Origin: Lysinibacillus fusiformis
Lineage (GTDB): Bacteria; Bacillota; Bacilli; Bacillales_A; Planococcaceae
Assembly: GCA_030027265.1 (NCBI GenBank)
Contig: JASENG010000002.1
Span: 248,001-312,000, forward strand
Direction: 5' to 3'
Length of the DNA: 64,000 nucleotides
Part shown: positions 8,804-17,136 of the stretch, piece by piece
Layout: each line of letters starts with the position of its first letter
Position numbering within the stretch: position 1 is the first letter of the stretch
Notes under the pieces: model-generated
Told to the model about the DNA's origin: nothing
What the model saw: the letters and a program-made list of their open reading frames with translations, nothing else
Databases searched by the model: none
Made by a program: the position numbers and the translations under genes

Positions 8804-8840
8804 AAAAAACCACCATATGCTTTGCAACATTCGGTGGTTA
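8804..8840 (-). terminator. Terminator for the small membrane ORF
   Basis: Arms AACCACC (8808-8814) and GGTGGTT (8833-8839), with a T run on the minus strand (A run 8804-8809). Confidence 0.65.
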
Positions 8841-8853
8841 TGCGAGTGACTGT

Positions 8854-9018
8854 TTATTTACTTTTATTTTCTTGAAGAAGTTTAATAATTTGCTTGTTTT
8901 GTTCAACTTGGGTGTCGCTATTGATTTTGATTTGGCGAATCCACCGAATAATAATCGCTAATACGATTAATGGTAAAACAGTTAGAATTGTAGCAACAAA
9001 ATCTCCCATCATAAACAT
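8854..9018 (-). CDS. Small membrane-anchored coiled-coil protein (54 aa)
   Basis: A short ORF read directly from the sequence: one N-terminal transmembrane helix (DFVATILTVLPLIVLAIIIRW) followed by a Lys/Gln/Asn-rich amphipathic tail (QVEQNKQIIKLLQENK) able to form a coiled coil. SD AGGGGTG lies five bases before the ATG, and a clean terminator follows. This single-span plus short coiled-coil layout is common among small Firmicute proteins of unknown role. It is upstream of nothing obvious; the RDD gene ends 43 bases beyond its start on the same strand. Confidence 0.65.
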   Translation of the reverse strand: MFMMGDFVATILTVLPLIVLAIIIRWIRQIKINSDTQVEQNKQIIKLLQENKSK

Positions 9019-9061
9019 GAAAACACCCCTAACTTGATTTTAAGCTCTACATTAATTCAGT

Positions 9062-9472
9062 TTAATCCTTAACGACATGTGTCCCAGCGATTAAGTCGTG
9101 AAATCCGCGCTTATCCTCACGTAGACTTACCATAAGAGCACTTGCAATCCATGCAATCCCTAATGTCGCAATATTAAGCAGTTGCTTCCCTATTACTTCT
9201 CGCTTGATCATGGTCCAAAGCGTAAGTGGTTCTCCATCAATACGTTCGATATGTATTTTCAAAATTCTTTTGCCAATAATATAGCCCCTCCAATAGACAG
9301 GCAGCAAGGTTGCATACAATATGTATATAATCGTAGAAATGATATCATTTGTAAGGGATTCCTCATCCAACCCAAAGATTAGATTAAATAAAAGCCAAAA
9401 AAGCGTTCCTACTATAAGTGAGTCTAAAATTTCAGCCCAAAATCTTCTCCAAAAACCAGCTAATTCTTCCAT
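9062..9472 (-). CDS. RDD family membrane protein
   Basis: A 136-residue RDD-family protein. The naming Arg and Asp residues are seen near the start (FWRRFWAEILDSLIVG, residues ~7-22). Three hydrophobic helices follow, and the family ending DKRGFHDLIAGTHVV is present. RDD proteins are small integral membrane proteins; some members have been implicated in Na+/H+ exchange, but function is not assignable here. SD AAGGGGGG precedes the ATG. Confidence 0.88.
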   Translation of the reverse strand: MEELAGFWRRFWAEILDSLIVGTLFWLLFNLIFGLDEESLTNDIISTIIYILYATLLPVYWRGYIIGKRILKIHIERIDGEPLTLWTMIKREVIGKQLLNIATLGIAWIASALMVSLREDKRGFHDLIAGTHVVKD

Positions 9473-9655
9473 TATTGTCCCCCCTTAATAAATTACTATT
9501 TTTAACAAATTATACCATGATAATATCGAATATCCAGTTACATTTTATTCCAATTTTAACGATTGCAAGATTCTAGAATCTCATACTTTTGTACAAGGGG
9601 CAAACACCGGGAGTTACGCTATATTGATTACAAATACGTTTTGGAGAGTGTCCAT

Positions 9656-10333
9656 ATGAAAATTAGTAAAGTCACTTTGTACGTTCATGATTTATCTAGA
9701 ATGGAAAACTTTTATTGCTCGAAACTGGGATTTAAAATGCTTCAGAAAACTCCAACCAGCTTTGCCATTAAAATTGGCGAAAGCATTCTAGCCTTTGAGG
9801 AGACTCATCCTGAGGAACAAAAGCAATATCATTTTGCATTCAATATTCCAAGCAATCTCTTTCAAGAGGCAAAGAATTGGCTTGGAGCAGACGCTCCCTT
9901 GTTAAAAGATAATGGCCAAGATGAAGTCAATTTTGAAAGAATCGATGCCCATTCCTTCTATTTTTACGACCCAGAGGAAAATGTGGTTGAATTGATTGCT
10001 CGTTCTATCAATCCTGAAATTGATGCAGATTCGTTCACAGCTGAAGCTATCCAAAGTATAGGTGAAATCAATTTAACTGTGGATGATTTATTAAATGTAG
10101 GAGAACAGCTTAAAACACTCGGGATTCCTGTCCGGAATAACGAAAGACTAGTTGAAACCTCACTGAATTTTATGGGGGATTCAAGAGGCGATGCGTATCT
10201 TTTATTGGGTCCGAAAAAGCGCAAGTGGTATTTTTCCGAAAAAGATGCCGTGGTTAGCCGCATTCAGATTATTATCGATGACAAGCTTCAGTTAAATATC
10301 GAAGAAGATGGCAAATTTCATTATAAAAAATGA
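9656..10333 (+). CDS. VOC family protein, two-domain glyoxalase/extradiol dioxygenase-like
   Basis: A 225-residue vicinal-oxygen-chelate protein. The first module starts at once (KISKVTLYVHDLSRMENFYCSKLGF) and closes with FYFYDPEENVVELIAR. A second module begins near residue 130 (IGEINLTVDDLLNVGEQLKTLG). The metal ligands are only partly evident: the first strand lacks the usual His, and Glu is present in VVELIA, so catalytic activity is uncertain. The frame is open back to 9563, but SD GGAGAG fits the ATG at 9656. It is convergent with the CarD gene. Confidence 0.85.
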   Translation: MKISKVTLYVHDLSRMENFYCSKLGFKMLQKTPTSFAIKIGESILAFEETHPEEQKQYHFAFNIPSNLFQEAKNWLGADAPLLKDNGQDEVNFERIDAHSFYFYDPEENVVELIARSINPEIDADSFTAEAIQSIGEINLTVDDLLNVGEQLKTLGIPVRNNERLVETSLNFMGDSRGDAYLLLGPKKRKWYFSEKDAVVSRIQIIIDDKLQLNIEEDGKFHYKK

Positions 10334-10361
10334 GCATTTCTCCTCTACGAAGAAATGCTCC
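10332..10361. terminator. Bidirectional terminator between VOC and CarD genes
   Basis: Perfect ten-base arms GAGCATTTCT (10332-10341) and AGAAATGCTC (10351-10360) between convergent genes. Confidence 0.75.
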
Positions 10362-10372
10362 CCTTACTAAAA

Positions 10373-10870
10373 TTAATTTGCCAAAATAATTTTCTCTACC
10401 TTATCCATTACTTGCTTTGCCGTTAAATTAAAACTAAGGGCCAATTCCTCTGAAAACAGGGACGTTACTTGTTCTAGCATTTGTAAATCCTGGCTTGGCA
10501 GAGTTTTATCCTCTTTTTCCAATTCAAGCTTTTTCCTTATAATCGTATTAATCATTTGGGCAATCTGTATATGATTTTTTGATTCTATTACTTTTTGGTA
10601 ATGCTGGGTACGCTCGTTCATACGGCTGTGCCAAACGTCAGGCGGATTTTTAAATGTCTCCAAAATCACCTGTGCCGCCTCTTTTGTAGTAATCGGTGAT
10701 AATTTTGAATCCTTCGCTTCAACAGGATGATATAACTTGATGGATACATCATGATAGGAATGCAATATATAGTAATTTTTCCGTTGCCCTGAAAACGTTA
10801 ATTCTTGTATATCATCAATTATACAAACGCCATGTGCACCATAAAAGACCTTATCCCCAATTGAGAACAT
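10373..10870 (-). CDS. CarD family transcriptional regulator
   Basis: A 165-residue CarD/CdnL-type protein. The N-terminal TRCF-like RNA polymerase-interacting domain is clear (FSIGDKVFYGAHGVCIIDDI, then KNYYILHSY and KLYHPVEA). The C-terminal ~100 residues are helical, as in CarD proteins that contact promoter DNA and stabilise open complexes. The longer frame starts eight codons earlier, but AAGGGGG precedes the ATG at 10870. In Bacilli such proteins affect rRNA or stress transcription; its targets cannot be read here. Confidence 0.9.
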   Translation of the reverse strand: MFSIGDKVFYGAHGVCIIDDIQELTFSGQRKNYYILHSYHDVSIKLYHPVEAKDSKLSPITTKEAAQVILETFKNPPDVWHSRMNERTQHYQKVIESKNHIQIAQMINTIIRKKLELEKEDKTLPSQDLQMLEQVTSLFSEELALSFNLTAKQVMDKVEKIILAN

Positions 10871-11065
10871 TGTTTTCCCCCTTGTAAGTACCATTTTTTA
10901 TTGCGTGCCCTTCATTTATTCCCATGACTTCTGCTAATGCACGTTAAACGGTGTGCTCTTTAAAACAGCTATTCCATTAGTCAGTATATTCCTCGACTAC
11001 ACAAATTAGCTCTCAAATTTAATAGTTGCTAATAACTTACCATTTCCCAATCTCATTTTGATTTT

Positions 11066-11099
11066 AAAAAAAGTGCTAACCATTACTGGTTAACACTTT
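11066..11099 (-). terminator. Terminator of the acyltransferase gene
   Basis: Minus-strand arms AAAGTGTTAACC and GGTTAGCACTTT are followed by a T run (A run 11066-11072 on the plus strand). Confidence 0.8.
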
Positions 11100-11114
11100 G
11101 CATTGATATATAAG

Positions 11115-12119
11115 CTATACTGAATTTCGCGTACCGATTTTTTTTGATAAGTTTATGATATTACCTGTAATTAATGGCGCCGTAATTTTCCAAACCCATT
11201 TGCTTGATAAGATATAAACAATGAAAAACGCGAGTCCGAATAAAATGATATAGTTCCCTGTATCTTCTATCCACTCATAAACGGCAGTTGCTTTAAACGC
11301 TCTGATGACAAATAAATGCAAGAGATAGACAGCCAATGTTTTACCGCCAATATCTGTATACCATTGATGTGTCTTAGGTACGAGCGATAAGAATATATAG
11401 GTAGCAACAAACATTAGCGCATATACAACTAATCTGCTTAATGCGCCTGATTCTACGATTCCATAGCTAATATCTTCATATGGAATTCTCCCGAAGAACC
11501 ATTCCTTCCAACGAACATCTCCAAATTGATTTACTAATAATACTAGGAGGATGCCTATAATACTTGCGCCAGCCATATTCCATTTACTTTTAAGCTTCAC
11601 AAAATTCTCTCGATTCAGGTGATATCCCATTATAAAGAATGGGAAGAAGAAAAACGTTCTCGCTAAAGACAACCATTCGTTTACTGCACTAACGTAACCA
11701 ACCAGCAAAGCAAGAGCGATAGATACTAATACCATTAGCTTGTGGCCACTAAAAGCCCATAGCAAGAACTTCCAAATCGCCATACTTAGTAAAAACCATA
11801 AGGCATAGCGAGGCTCGAAAATTTCGAATACTACTCTGTCGCCGAATACATTTCTATAATATAGCGTATATAAGAGCTGAAAAATTATATATGGCAGCAG
11901 CAAAGTTTTGGCTATTTTCATTAAATCTTTTCGATTTTTTATTTTTCTAGAAAAATGTCCAGAGATTAAAATAAATGCCGGCATATGAAATAAATAAATC
12001 ACTAAATACAAAGTATCTATATATTGGTTTTCCTTCAAATAGCCTGACATCAAATGTCCTAAGACAACTAAATAAATTAATATTGCTTTTGCGTTATCAA
12101 AATATGCACTTCTATTCAT
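11115..12119 (-). CDS. Acyltransferase family 3 integral membrane protein (fucose-4-O-acetylase-like)
   Basis: A 334-residue polytopic protein with about ten hydrophobic spans. The start (RSAYFDNAKAILIYLVVLGHL) holds the D-N-A-K and V-V-x-G-H motifs of acyltransferase-3 enzymes, whose His is thought essential. LFHMPAFILISGHFSRK is the second conserved block. These proteins acetylate sugars on the outer side of the membrane, such as cell-wall or exopolysaccharide glycans; the acceptor here is unknown. Single-gene transcript with its own terminator; SD AAAGGAAG. Confidence 0.88.
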   Translation of the reverse strand: MNRSAYFDNAKAILIYLVVLGHLMSGYLKENQYIDTLYLVIYLFHMPAFILISGHFSRKIKNRKDLMKIAKTLLLPYIIFQLLYTLYYRNVFGDRVVFEIFEPRYALWFLLSMAIWKFLLWAFSGHKLMVLVSIALALLVGYVSAVNEWLSLARTFFFFPFFIMGYHLNRENFVKLKSKWNMAGASIIGILLVLLVNQFGDVRWKEWFFGRIPYEDISYGIVESGALSRLVVYALMFVATYIFLSLVPKTHQWYTDIGGKTLAVYLLHLFVIRAFKATAVYEWIEDTGNYIILFGLAFFIVYILSSKWVWKITAPLITGNIINLSKKIGTRNSV

Positions 12120-12285
12120 GATGACTTCCTTTCTAAGGAATTATTTTAACATAGAATTATATGAATCAAGATACCAATTTCTTCTTTCCCCATATGCTCT
12201 GTTATTAAACGATTCCATCGCCCTATTTTTACGAATAGTGCTATAGGAGCGGTTGCTTGGATATTGCCATATACTTTCAAAACGC

Positions 12286-12323
12286 AAAAAAAAAGAGTAT
12301 TAATCTGATTAGACTAATACTCT
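12286..12323 (-). terminator. Terminator overlapping the GNAT stop codon
   Basis: Arms AGAGTATTA (12294-12302) and TAATACTCT (12315-12323), with an A run on the plus strand (T run in the transcript). Confidence 0.8.
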
Positions 12324-12882
12324 ATTTATTGGCAATATAATCTTCTTTTAAAAATCCGTACATATATAGGTCATCGAATTTCCCGCAGGTATATTCATAT
12401 TTTCTTAATAGTCCTTCTTGGATAAACCCGGCTCTCTCTACCATTTTTTGCGAAGCCATGTTAAGAGGTTCAATTAACGCTTGAATACGTTGGATATCAG
12501 TTTGTAGAAATACGTATTCTATAATCGCGTTCATCGCCTCACTTGCAATCCCTTCCCCCCAATATTCCTTACTTAATTCAAAGCCGATATCCGTTCGATA
12601 ATGAGTAAAAACCGTATTCAGAAAACCACAGCTCCCAATCACTTTGTCGGTCCCTTTTATCGTTATCCCCCAACGGATTCCTGTTTGTTCTTTCAAAATC
12701 GAGTTATACCACGCGATTTCATCCAAAGCATCATTCACTGATGTAAAGGGCTCTAACCCATAATACTTCATCACTTCAGGGTCTTTTAAGTAATCCAAAA
12801 TACTGCCGGCGTCCCTCTCCTCGATTTCTCTTAGTATTAGTCTTTCTGTTTCTAATACAGGAAATTCTTTAATTGATTTCAT
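12322..12882 (-). CDS. GNAT N-acetyltransferase, RimJ/RimL type
   Basis: A 186-residue GNAT protein. The start FPVLETERLILREIEERD is typical of the RimJ/RimL group. The acetyl-CoA loop reads KEYWGEGIASEAM, and the C-terminal N-MASQKMVERAGFIQEGLLR block is conserved. It acetylates an alpha-amino or small-molecule amine; the substrate is unknown. It is clearly paralogous to the 31876 gene, sharing FPVLETERL and GIRWGI. Confidence 0.9.
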   Translation of the reverse strand: MKSIKEFPVLETERLILREIEERDAGSILDYLKDPEVMKYYGLEPFTSVNDALDEIAWYNSILKEQTGIRWGITIKGTDKVIGSCGFLNTVFTHYRTDIGFELSKEYWGEGIASEAMNAIIEYVFLQTDIQRIQALIEPLNMASQKMVERAGFIQEGLLRKYEYTCGKFDDLYMYGFLKEDYIANK

Positions 12883-12992
12883 TAATCCACCTTCTTTTGC
12901 TGTTTTATTAATTGTAATTTATTTGGGCGTTCTAGTCTTATATATTTTTAATTTATTGGAAAATTCAATTACGTTAAAAGGCAGCAAACATA

Positions 12993-13197
12993 TGCGGATA
13001 AATTGTTAGGCGGAGATTTCCCGTCTAATAAATAAAATGGAGGTGTAAGAAGCAAATATAAGAGGAGTTTTTCCGATTAACTGCTCAAAATTAGCCAAAA
13101 TACAAGGATTTTGGCAATATAAAGGAAAAATCTCCTTTATTTCTAGTAAAATATAGGAATTTTTTAATTTAGAGGGAGATTTTCCCTTTATTTTTCA
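12993..13197. repeat. Array of short palindromic AT-rich units
   Basis: In the 452-base gap 12883-13334. Imperfect palindromic units occur near 13011 (GGCGGAGATTTCCCGTC), 13063 (GAGGAGTTTTTCCGATTA), 13122 (AAAGGAAAAATCTCCTTT) and 13172 (GAGGGAGATTTTCCCTTTA), about 50-60 bases apart. They resemble the array at 4366-4605. No ORF or promoter is evident. Confidence 0.5.
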
Positions 13198-13225
13198 AAC
13201 GGAATCAAATCAACATGAAGTTATG

Positions 13226-13267
13226 AAAATAGGGGTAGAAAATCGCTGCGATCTCTATCCCTATTTC
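13226..13267 (-). terminator. Hairpin after the sulfur cluster
   Basis: Arms AAATAGGGGTAGA and TCTATCCCTATTT, imperfect, located beyond the last gene (TauE) of the cluster; a weak T stretch follows on the minus strand. Confidence 0.5.
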
Positions 13268-13334
13268 CATTTCGATATTCTGTTTTGCACCTTTTAAGAG
13301 ATCCGTTAGTTATTGTACGTTTCGTCTGACTTGC

Positions 13335-14111
13335 CTATAAGATATCTATCCAAATTTTCACTGCTGTACCAAGTATAAGGACAGCTAGTATGTTTTCTAA
13401 TAGTTTTGTGTTGAGTTTTGTACTTACCTTGGCCCCGATTGGAGCTGCGATTAATCCTGCAATAATGATGATGATCGTAGGGAGATACTCCACTTGTCCA
13501 GTTGTTATTTTTCCTATTGACCCGGCAACGGCCGAAATAAATGTAATCGCCAAACTTGAGGCAATTGCCATTCTTGTCGGAATCCGAAGAATCAATAGCA
13601 TGATTGGGATGAGCAAGAATCCCCCACCAGCGCCTACTATTCCTGAACCAATTCCTACAAGGAATCCAAGAATTGCTGCAAGCGTTTTATTAAATGTGAC
13701 TTGCTCGATTTGAGACTCATCGATTTGCTTTTTAGGAATGAACATCATAACAGCCGCAAGCAAAGCTAAAATACCGTATACAATATTCACCTGGACTTCC
13801 GTTAACAGCTCTGAATCAAAACTCCCTATTAAGGAACCAACTAGCACGGAACTTCCCATAACGATGATTAAAGTTTTATTTAAATAGGCACCACTACGGT
13901 ATCCAAGTACACCCGCTATTGAAACAAATAGCACATCCAACGCACTTATACCTGATACTTCATGGGCTGTAAAAGCTTGAAATCCGAATAATGGGGGAAT
14001 CATCAATATCATTGGGAATTTAACAATTGCCCCGCCAATTCCCAGCATTCCCGACAAAAAAGACCCAATAAAGCCTATCACAAAAAGGAGTACCACATAA
14101 TAAAGCTCCAT
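13335..14111 (-). CDS. TauE/SafE family sulfite/sulfur-anion exporter
   Basis: A 258-residue integral membrane protein of the TauE/SafE family (pfam DUF81). About eight spans in two halves each start with a G-rich block: FIGSFLSGMLGIGGAIVKFP and FLVGIGSGIVGAGGGFLLIP. The family exports sulfite, sulfoacetate or similar anions. It is the last gene of the CstR-type cluster; in S. aureus the tauE gene is also linked to cstR. It would remove sulfite or thiosulfate made by the persulfide dioxygenase and rhodaneses upstream. SD AGAAGGAA. Confidence 0.92.
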   Translation of the reverse strand: MELYYVVLLFVIGFIGSFLSGMLGIGGAIVKFPMILMIPPLFGFQAFTAHEVSGISALDVLFVSIAGVLGYRSGAYLNKTLIIVMGSSVLVGSLIGSFDSELLTEVQVNIVYGILALLAAVMMFIPKKQIDESQIEQVTFNKTLAAILGFLVGIGSGIVGAGGGFLLIPIMLLILRIPTRMAIASSLAITFISAVAGSIGKITTGQVEYLPTIIIIIAGLIAAPIGAKVSTKLNTKLLENILAVLILGTAVKIWIDIL

Positions 14112-14191
14112 GTTGTTTCCTTCTTTCTAATATAAATCTACTAGCTGTTTAAGCCTACTAGAGAAAGGCCAATATTACAACTCACCTTTCA

Positions 14192-14419
14192 TTAAACTTT
14201 CTCAATAAAAAACATTAATACATTTGCAACTTCTTTTTGCTCTATAAGTGTATGCCCTGCTGCTTTTGCCCAAGCTGGCACATCTGCTAGCGCCCCTCTA
14301 TCAGTTGCGTGCACTTCTAAAATTTGTCCAGGTTCAAGTTTATCCATTGCTTTTTTTGTATAAACAATTGGCATCGGACACACTAAGCCTTTTGCATCCA
14401 CGACTTGTGATGATTCCAT
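14192..14419 (-). CDS. TusA-like sulfurtransferase
   Basis: A 75-residue SirA/TusA-fold protein with the C-P-M-P motif in GLVCPMPIVYTKKAM; the active Cys is residue 13 and would carry a persulfide. It resembles the N-terminal domain of the 16176 gene, including the KKAMDKLEPGQILEV block. Within this cluster it probably relays sulfane sulfur between rhodaneses and the dioxygenase rather than acting in tRNA thiolation. It lies 80 bases upstream of tauE and 150 bases after the MBL gene. SD AAGGAG. Confidence 0.93.
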   Translation of the reverse strand: MESSQVVDAKGLVCPMPIVYTKKAMDKLEPGQILEVHATDRGALADVPAWAKAAGHTLIEQKEVANVLMFFIEKV

Positions 14420-14571
14420 TACGTAAAAACTCCTTCTACTATTCTTATTTTATATGAAAGAAAATGAGTTGCCCCGTCACTTTACAGAAACTCAATATAT
14501 TTTTAAATAAATTTGCATTGTGGTCCTGTTTAATTTTTAGTTACTTATGAAGTTAAACCGTCACTATTCTC

Positions 14572-15699
14572 CTAACGAACTGCACAGCGATTTGGTCCTA
14601 TTTCCATTTCGATTTGCTCATCCGGGCCAGGATTGATTTTTCCCATATTCACCTGGCGAATTTGTTGATAGGCATTAGGCTGAGGCGGCAAATTATTCGT
14701 TACTGCATGGTGGAATTCTTTTTCACTTTCTATATTCAGTCCATGGTTTTCTGCAAATAATTCTCCTAATTGTTTTGCCACTGTACCATCTTCGTTCAAT
14801 TCATCAACAATCATAAAGTGAGCAGGCAGCACAATTAAATCTTCCGCTAGCCCACGATATCGAGTATATAATGTCTCGCGAAGATCACCTACCCAGTCAT
14901 CGGCCAGCCCCGCTAAGTCAGGTCGCCCAATTGAATCGATAAATAAAATATCCCCTGTCAATAAATACTTGCTATCAATGATAAAGGAAGTTGAACCGAT
15001 TGTATGCCCAGGCGAGTAAAGCGCCCCGACTTCGATTTTCGATGCACCAATCTCGACTTTTAGCCCATCATCTAATGACGTATATTCAAATACTGCTTCT
15101 TTTGCATCTTTAGCCGGCAAGTAATATGCTGCACCAGTAACTTCTGCAATTTGGCGGCCGCCTGAAATATGATCTGCATGTAAATGTGTATCAAATACAT
15201 GTTTAATCTCTGCATTTTTTTCTTTTGCAAATTGTACAAATACATCGGTGAAACGAACAGCATCAATTATTGCGGCTTCACCTTCCGAAATCACCATATA
15301 AGAAAGACACCCTTTACCCAGCCGTACAAATTGATAAAGTTCTCCACCTCCAGTTAAATCACCCACTTTTAAAGGCTCTAGATAGGAACTCCACGACTTC
15401 ATACCCTCTTCAAGATAGTAAACATCCCTTCCTGCTTCAGACATCATTTCAGCTACCATCAATGAAGAACCTTCTTTTGCACAAACAACCAGAACCTCTT
15501 TGTCCGTTGGAATCCTTGGCAATACTTTCTCTACCCCATCCAATAATTCAAAGTAAGGAATATTTAAATAATCAAAGTGTTGACCCTCGATTTTCCAATC
15601 TTCAAATGCTTCCTTGTTGCGAACATCCAAAATAAACAATTCTCGTTTTTCAATTACTTTGCGAGCAACTTGTGCTGCAGTCATTTTTGTTACTGTCAT
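14572..15699 (-). CDS. Rhodanese-metallo-beta-lactamase fusion, persulfide dioxygenase-like (CstB-related)
   Basis: A 375-residue fusion. Residues 1-105 form a rhodanese domain with putative active Cys73 (VVCAKEGSS). Residues ~120-300 form a metallo-beta-lactamase fold: H172-x-H174-x-D176-H177, His232 (SPGHTIGS), Asp250 (LLTGD) and His294 (LPAHF). The ETHE1-type mono-iron ligands correspond to His172, His232 and Asp250. A short tail carries Cys372. It would oxidise glutathione-independent low-molecular-weight persulfides to sulfite/thiosulfate. S. aureus CstB has the rhodanese parts after the MBL domain, so the order here differs. Its SD overlaps operator-like site 15707-15722. Confidence 0.9.
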   Translation of the reverse strand: MTVTKMTAAQVARKVIEKRELFILDVRNKEAFEDWKIEGQHFDYLNIPYFELLDGVEKVLPRIPTDKEVLVVCAKEGSSLMVAEMMSEAGRDVYYLEEGMKSWSSYLEPLKVGDLTGGGELYQFVRLGKGCLSYMVISEGEAAIIDAVRFTDVFVQFAKEKNAEIKHVFDTHLHADHISGGRQIAEVTGAAYYLPAKDAKEAVFEYTSLDDGLKVEIGASKIEVGALYSPGHTIGSTSFIIDSKYLLTGDILFIDSIGRPDLAGLADDWVGDLRETLYTRYRGLAEDLIVLPAHFMIVDELNEDGTVAKQLGELFAENHGLNIESEKEFHHAVTNNLPPQPNAYQQIRQVNMGKINPGPDEQIEMEIGPNRCAVR

Positions 15700-15706
15700 A
15701 CGCCAA

Positions 15707-15722
15707 TTACCCCCATAGGTAT
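15707..15722. promoter_or_regulatory. CstR operator-like site A (upstream of MBL-rhodanese gene)
   Basis: TTACC-CCCATA-GGTAT, the same 5-6-5 layout as the three other sites in the cluster. On the coding strand its G run (GGGGGT) also serves as the SD of the gene starting at 15699, so repressor or its loss would act at or just before the ribosome binding site. Confidence 0.55.
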
Positions 15723-15778
15723 ATTATTTTCGATTTTTTTAGTGGGAGGGTATTTCCCTCCCACCTGCTTTAATAATA

Positions 15779-16174
15779 TTAGAATGTTAATGTTGGAGAT
15801 GCATCTTTCGCAAACTCAAGGAAAGTAACTGCTCCTCCAACTTCAATGCCGTCAATAAAGTCATTGCTTGTTAAGCCCATCACATCCATTGTCATTTGGC
15901 AACCAATGAATTTAACTCCCATTTCTTTCGCCATTTCTACAAGTTGCGGAATGCTTGGTACATTGGCTTTTGCAAACCCTTCTGCAAAATGCTCGCGACC
16001 TTCTGGAAGAGGCAGTTGCAGCATTGCTTGTTTATGGATTAAATTTAATCCTTCGAATGTAAAAAAGATTGCTACCTCTTTTTCTGTTGCAGCTGCTGCA
16101 GTTGCAATATTAAATACTTTATATGCGTCAAATAAACTACCATTGCTTGATATAATTGCTACTTTGTTAGACAT
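15779..16174 (-). CDS. DsrE/DsrF-like sulfur-relay protein
   Basis: A 131-residue protein of the DsrE family (DsrE2-like). It starts NKVAIISSNGSLFDAYKVF and has the conserved Cys in KFIGCQMTMDVMG, the candidate sulfur carrier. It has a hydrophobic Ala-rich helix near residue 25 but no true membrane span. The frame extends 15 codons upstream, but SD GGAGG at the end of the preceding gene fits the ATG at 16174. That places it one base after the TusA-rhodanese stop, so translation is coupled. It probably passes sulfane sulfur to or from the TusA domains. Confidence 0.88.
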   Translation of the reverse strand: MSNKVAIISSNGSLFDAYKVFNIATAAAATEKEVAIFFTFEGLNLIHKQAMLQLPLPEGREHFAEGFAKANVPSIPQLVEMAKEMGVKFIGCQMTMDVMGLTSNDFIDGIEVGGAVTFLEFAKDASPTLTF

Positions 16175-16175
16175 A

Positions 16176-16763
16176 TTAAAATTCCTCCATTTGTTTTTTA
16201 TAATTATTTGATAACTCACTATTCCACGAGCTCATTCCAGGCACAACATTAAATACTTTTGCAAATCCTTTTTCAGTTAACTTCCTAGCTGCAAGGTCAC
16301 TGCGTTTTCCTGTGCGGCAAATGACATAAATTTCTTGATTTTTATCCAATTCCTCCAAGCGCTTTTCTAATTCACCCATAGGAATGGATTTTGAGCCTTC
16401 AATGAAACCAAATGCATACTCTGCTTCTTCACGGACGTCCAGAATCAGTCCATTATTCAAGGCTGCTCTTTCGAGAACTTCGTTATTGCAAATTGTATAT
16501 TCAAATGTTTTTTCATCCATTTCCTCGTCACCACATTTACGAATGTAATGCAGCAGTAGCTCATTTTCTTCTATATTACCGAGATAATGATGGCCAACAC
16601 TATCTGCCCATGCTTTTAAATCTGCTTTAGAACCCTTGTCTGTTGCCTGTACTTCAAGAATTTGACCATCTTCGAGATCGGTCATCGCTTTCTTCGTTTT
16701 AATAATCGGCATTGGACAAGCTAATCCTTTTGCGTCTAATTTCACATCTGCTTTAATAGACAA
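16176..16763 (-). CDS. TusA-rhodanese fusion (CstA-like)
   Basis: About 195 residues. The N-terminal TusA domain has C-P-M-P (GLACPMPIIKTKKAM), and the C-terminal rhodanese domain has its active Cys in VICRTGKRSDLA. The combination resembles S. aureus CstA, which also mixes TusA and rhodanese modules. The frame is open to 16853, but that would cross the operator-like site 16780-16795. AAGGAG at about 16774-16779 points to a TTG start at 16763. It would accept sulfane sulfur and pass it between Cys sites. Its stop is one base from the DsrE start. Confidence 0.88.
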   Translation of the reverse strand: MSIKADVKLDAKGLACPMPIIKTKKAMTDLEDGQILEVQATDKGSKADLKAWADSVGHHYLGNIEENELLLHYIRKCGDEEMDEKTFEYTICNNEVLERAALNNGLILDVREEAEYAFGFIEGSKSIPMGELEKRLEELDKNQEIYVICRTGKRSDLAARKLTEKGFAKVFNVVPGMSSWNSELSNNYKKQMEEF

Positions 16764-16779
16764 ATCACACACACTCCTT

Positions 16780-16795
16780 ATACCATATAGGGTAT
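16780..16795. promoter_or_regulatory. CstR operator-like site B (upstream of TusA-rhodanese)
   Basis: ATACC-ATATAG-GGTAT, a near-palindrome between the 16819 rhodanese and the TusA-rhodanese gene. On the coding strand the sequence GGTATAAGGAG merges a possible -10 (TATAAG) and the SD. It suggests an internal regulated promoter. Confidence 0.6.
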
Positions 16796-16818
16796 TTTCA
16801 ATTTCAAAAAAATAATGC

Positions 16819-17115
16819 CTATTCAACTTTTCCTTCCCATGAAAGCATCCCACCCGTCATATTCGTTACATCAAATCCTTGGCTTTGTAGGTATTTTGTC
16901 GCCTGACCGCTTCTTCCACCTGAACGGCAAACCATGATGTATGGGATATTTTTATCGAGTTCATGTGTACGGAATTCCAGTAATCCAAGGGGAATATGCG
17001 TAATGCCGGGAATATGACCCGCTTGGACTTCATCCACTTCACGAACATCGATTAAATTTAACTTTTCTCCATTTGCTAATCTTTGCTGAACTTCTTTTGC
17101 TGTAACTTCTTTCAT
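16819..17115 (-). CDS. Single-domain rhodanese sulfurtransferase
   Basis: A 98-residue rhodanese domain: NLIDVREVDEVQAGHIPGITHIPL is the typical first half, and the active-site loop is C-R-S-G-G-R-S (IMVCRSGGRSGQA). It ends with the conserved GGMLSWEG. It moves sulfane sulfur from donors such as thiosulfate or persulfides. SD AGGAGG precedes the ATG. It lies 21 bases after the next upstream rhodanese and shares its transcript from site C. Confidence 0.94.
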   Translation of the reverse strand: MKEVTAKEVQQRLANGEKLNLIDVREVDEVQAGHIPGITHIPLGLLEFRTHELDKNIPYIMVCRSGGRSGQATKYLQSQGFDVTNMTGGMLSWEGKVE

Positions 17116-17136
17116 TTTTGAATCCTCCTGTTTTCC

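Noticed and set aside
8680-8961. 93-aa plus-strand ORF
   Set aside because: It crosses the interspersed repeat and the terminator, and lies opposite the better-supported 54-aa minus-strand gene.
12322-12882. Drug-resistance acetyltransferase
   Set aside because: The sequence belongs to the RimJ/RimL-like group without any residue pattern showing drug specificity; no resistance role is claimed.
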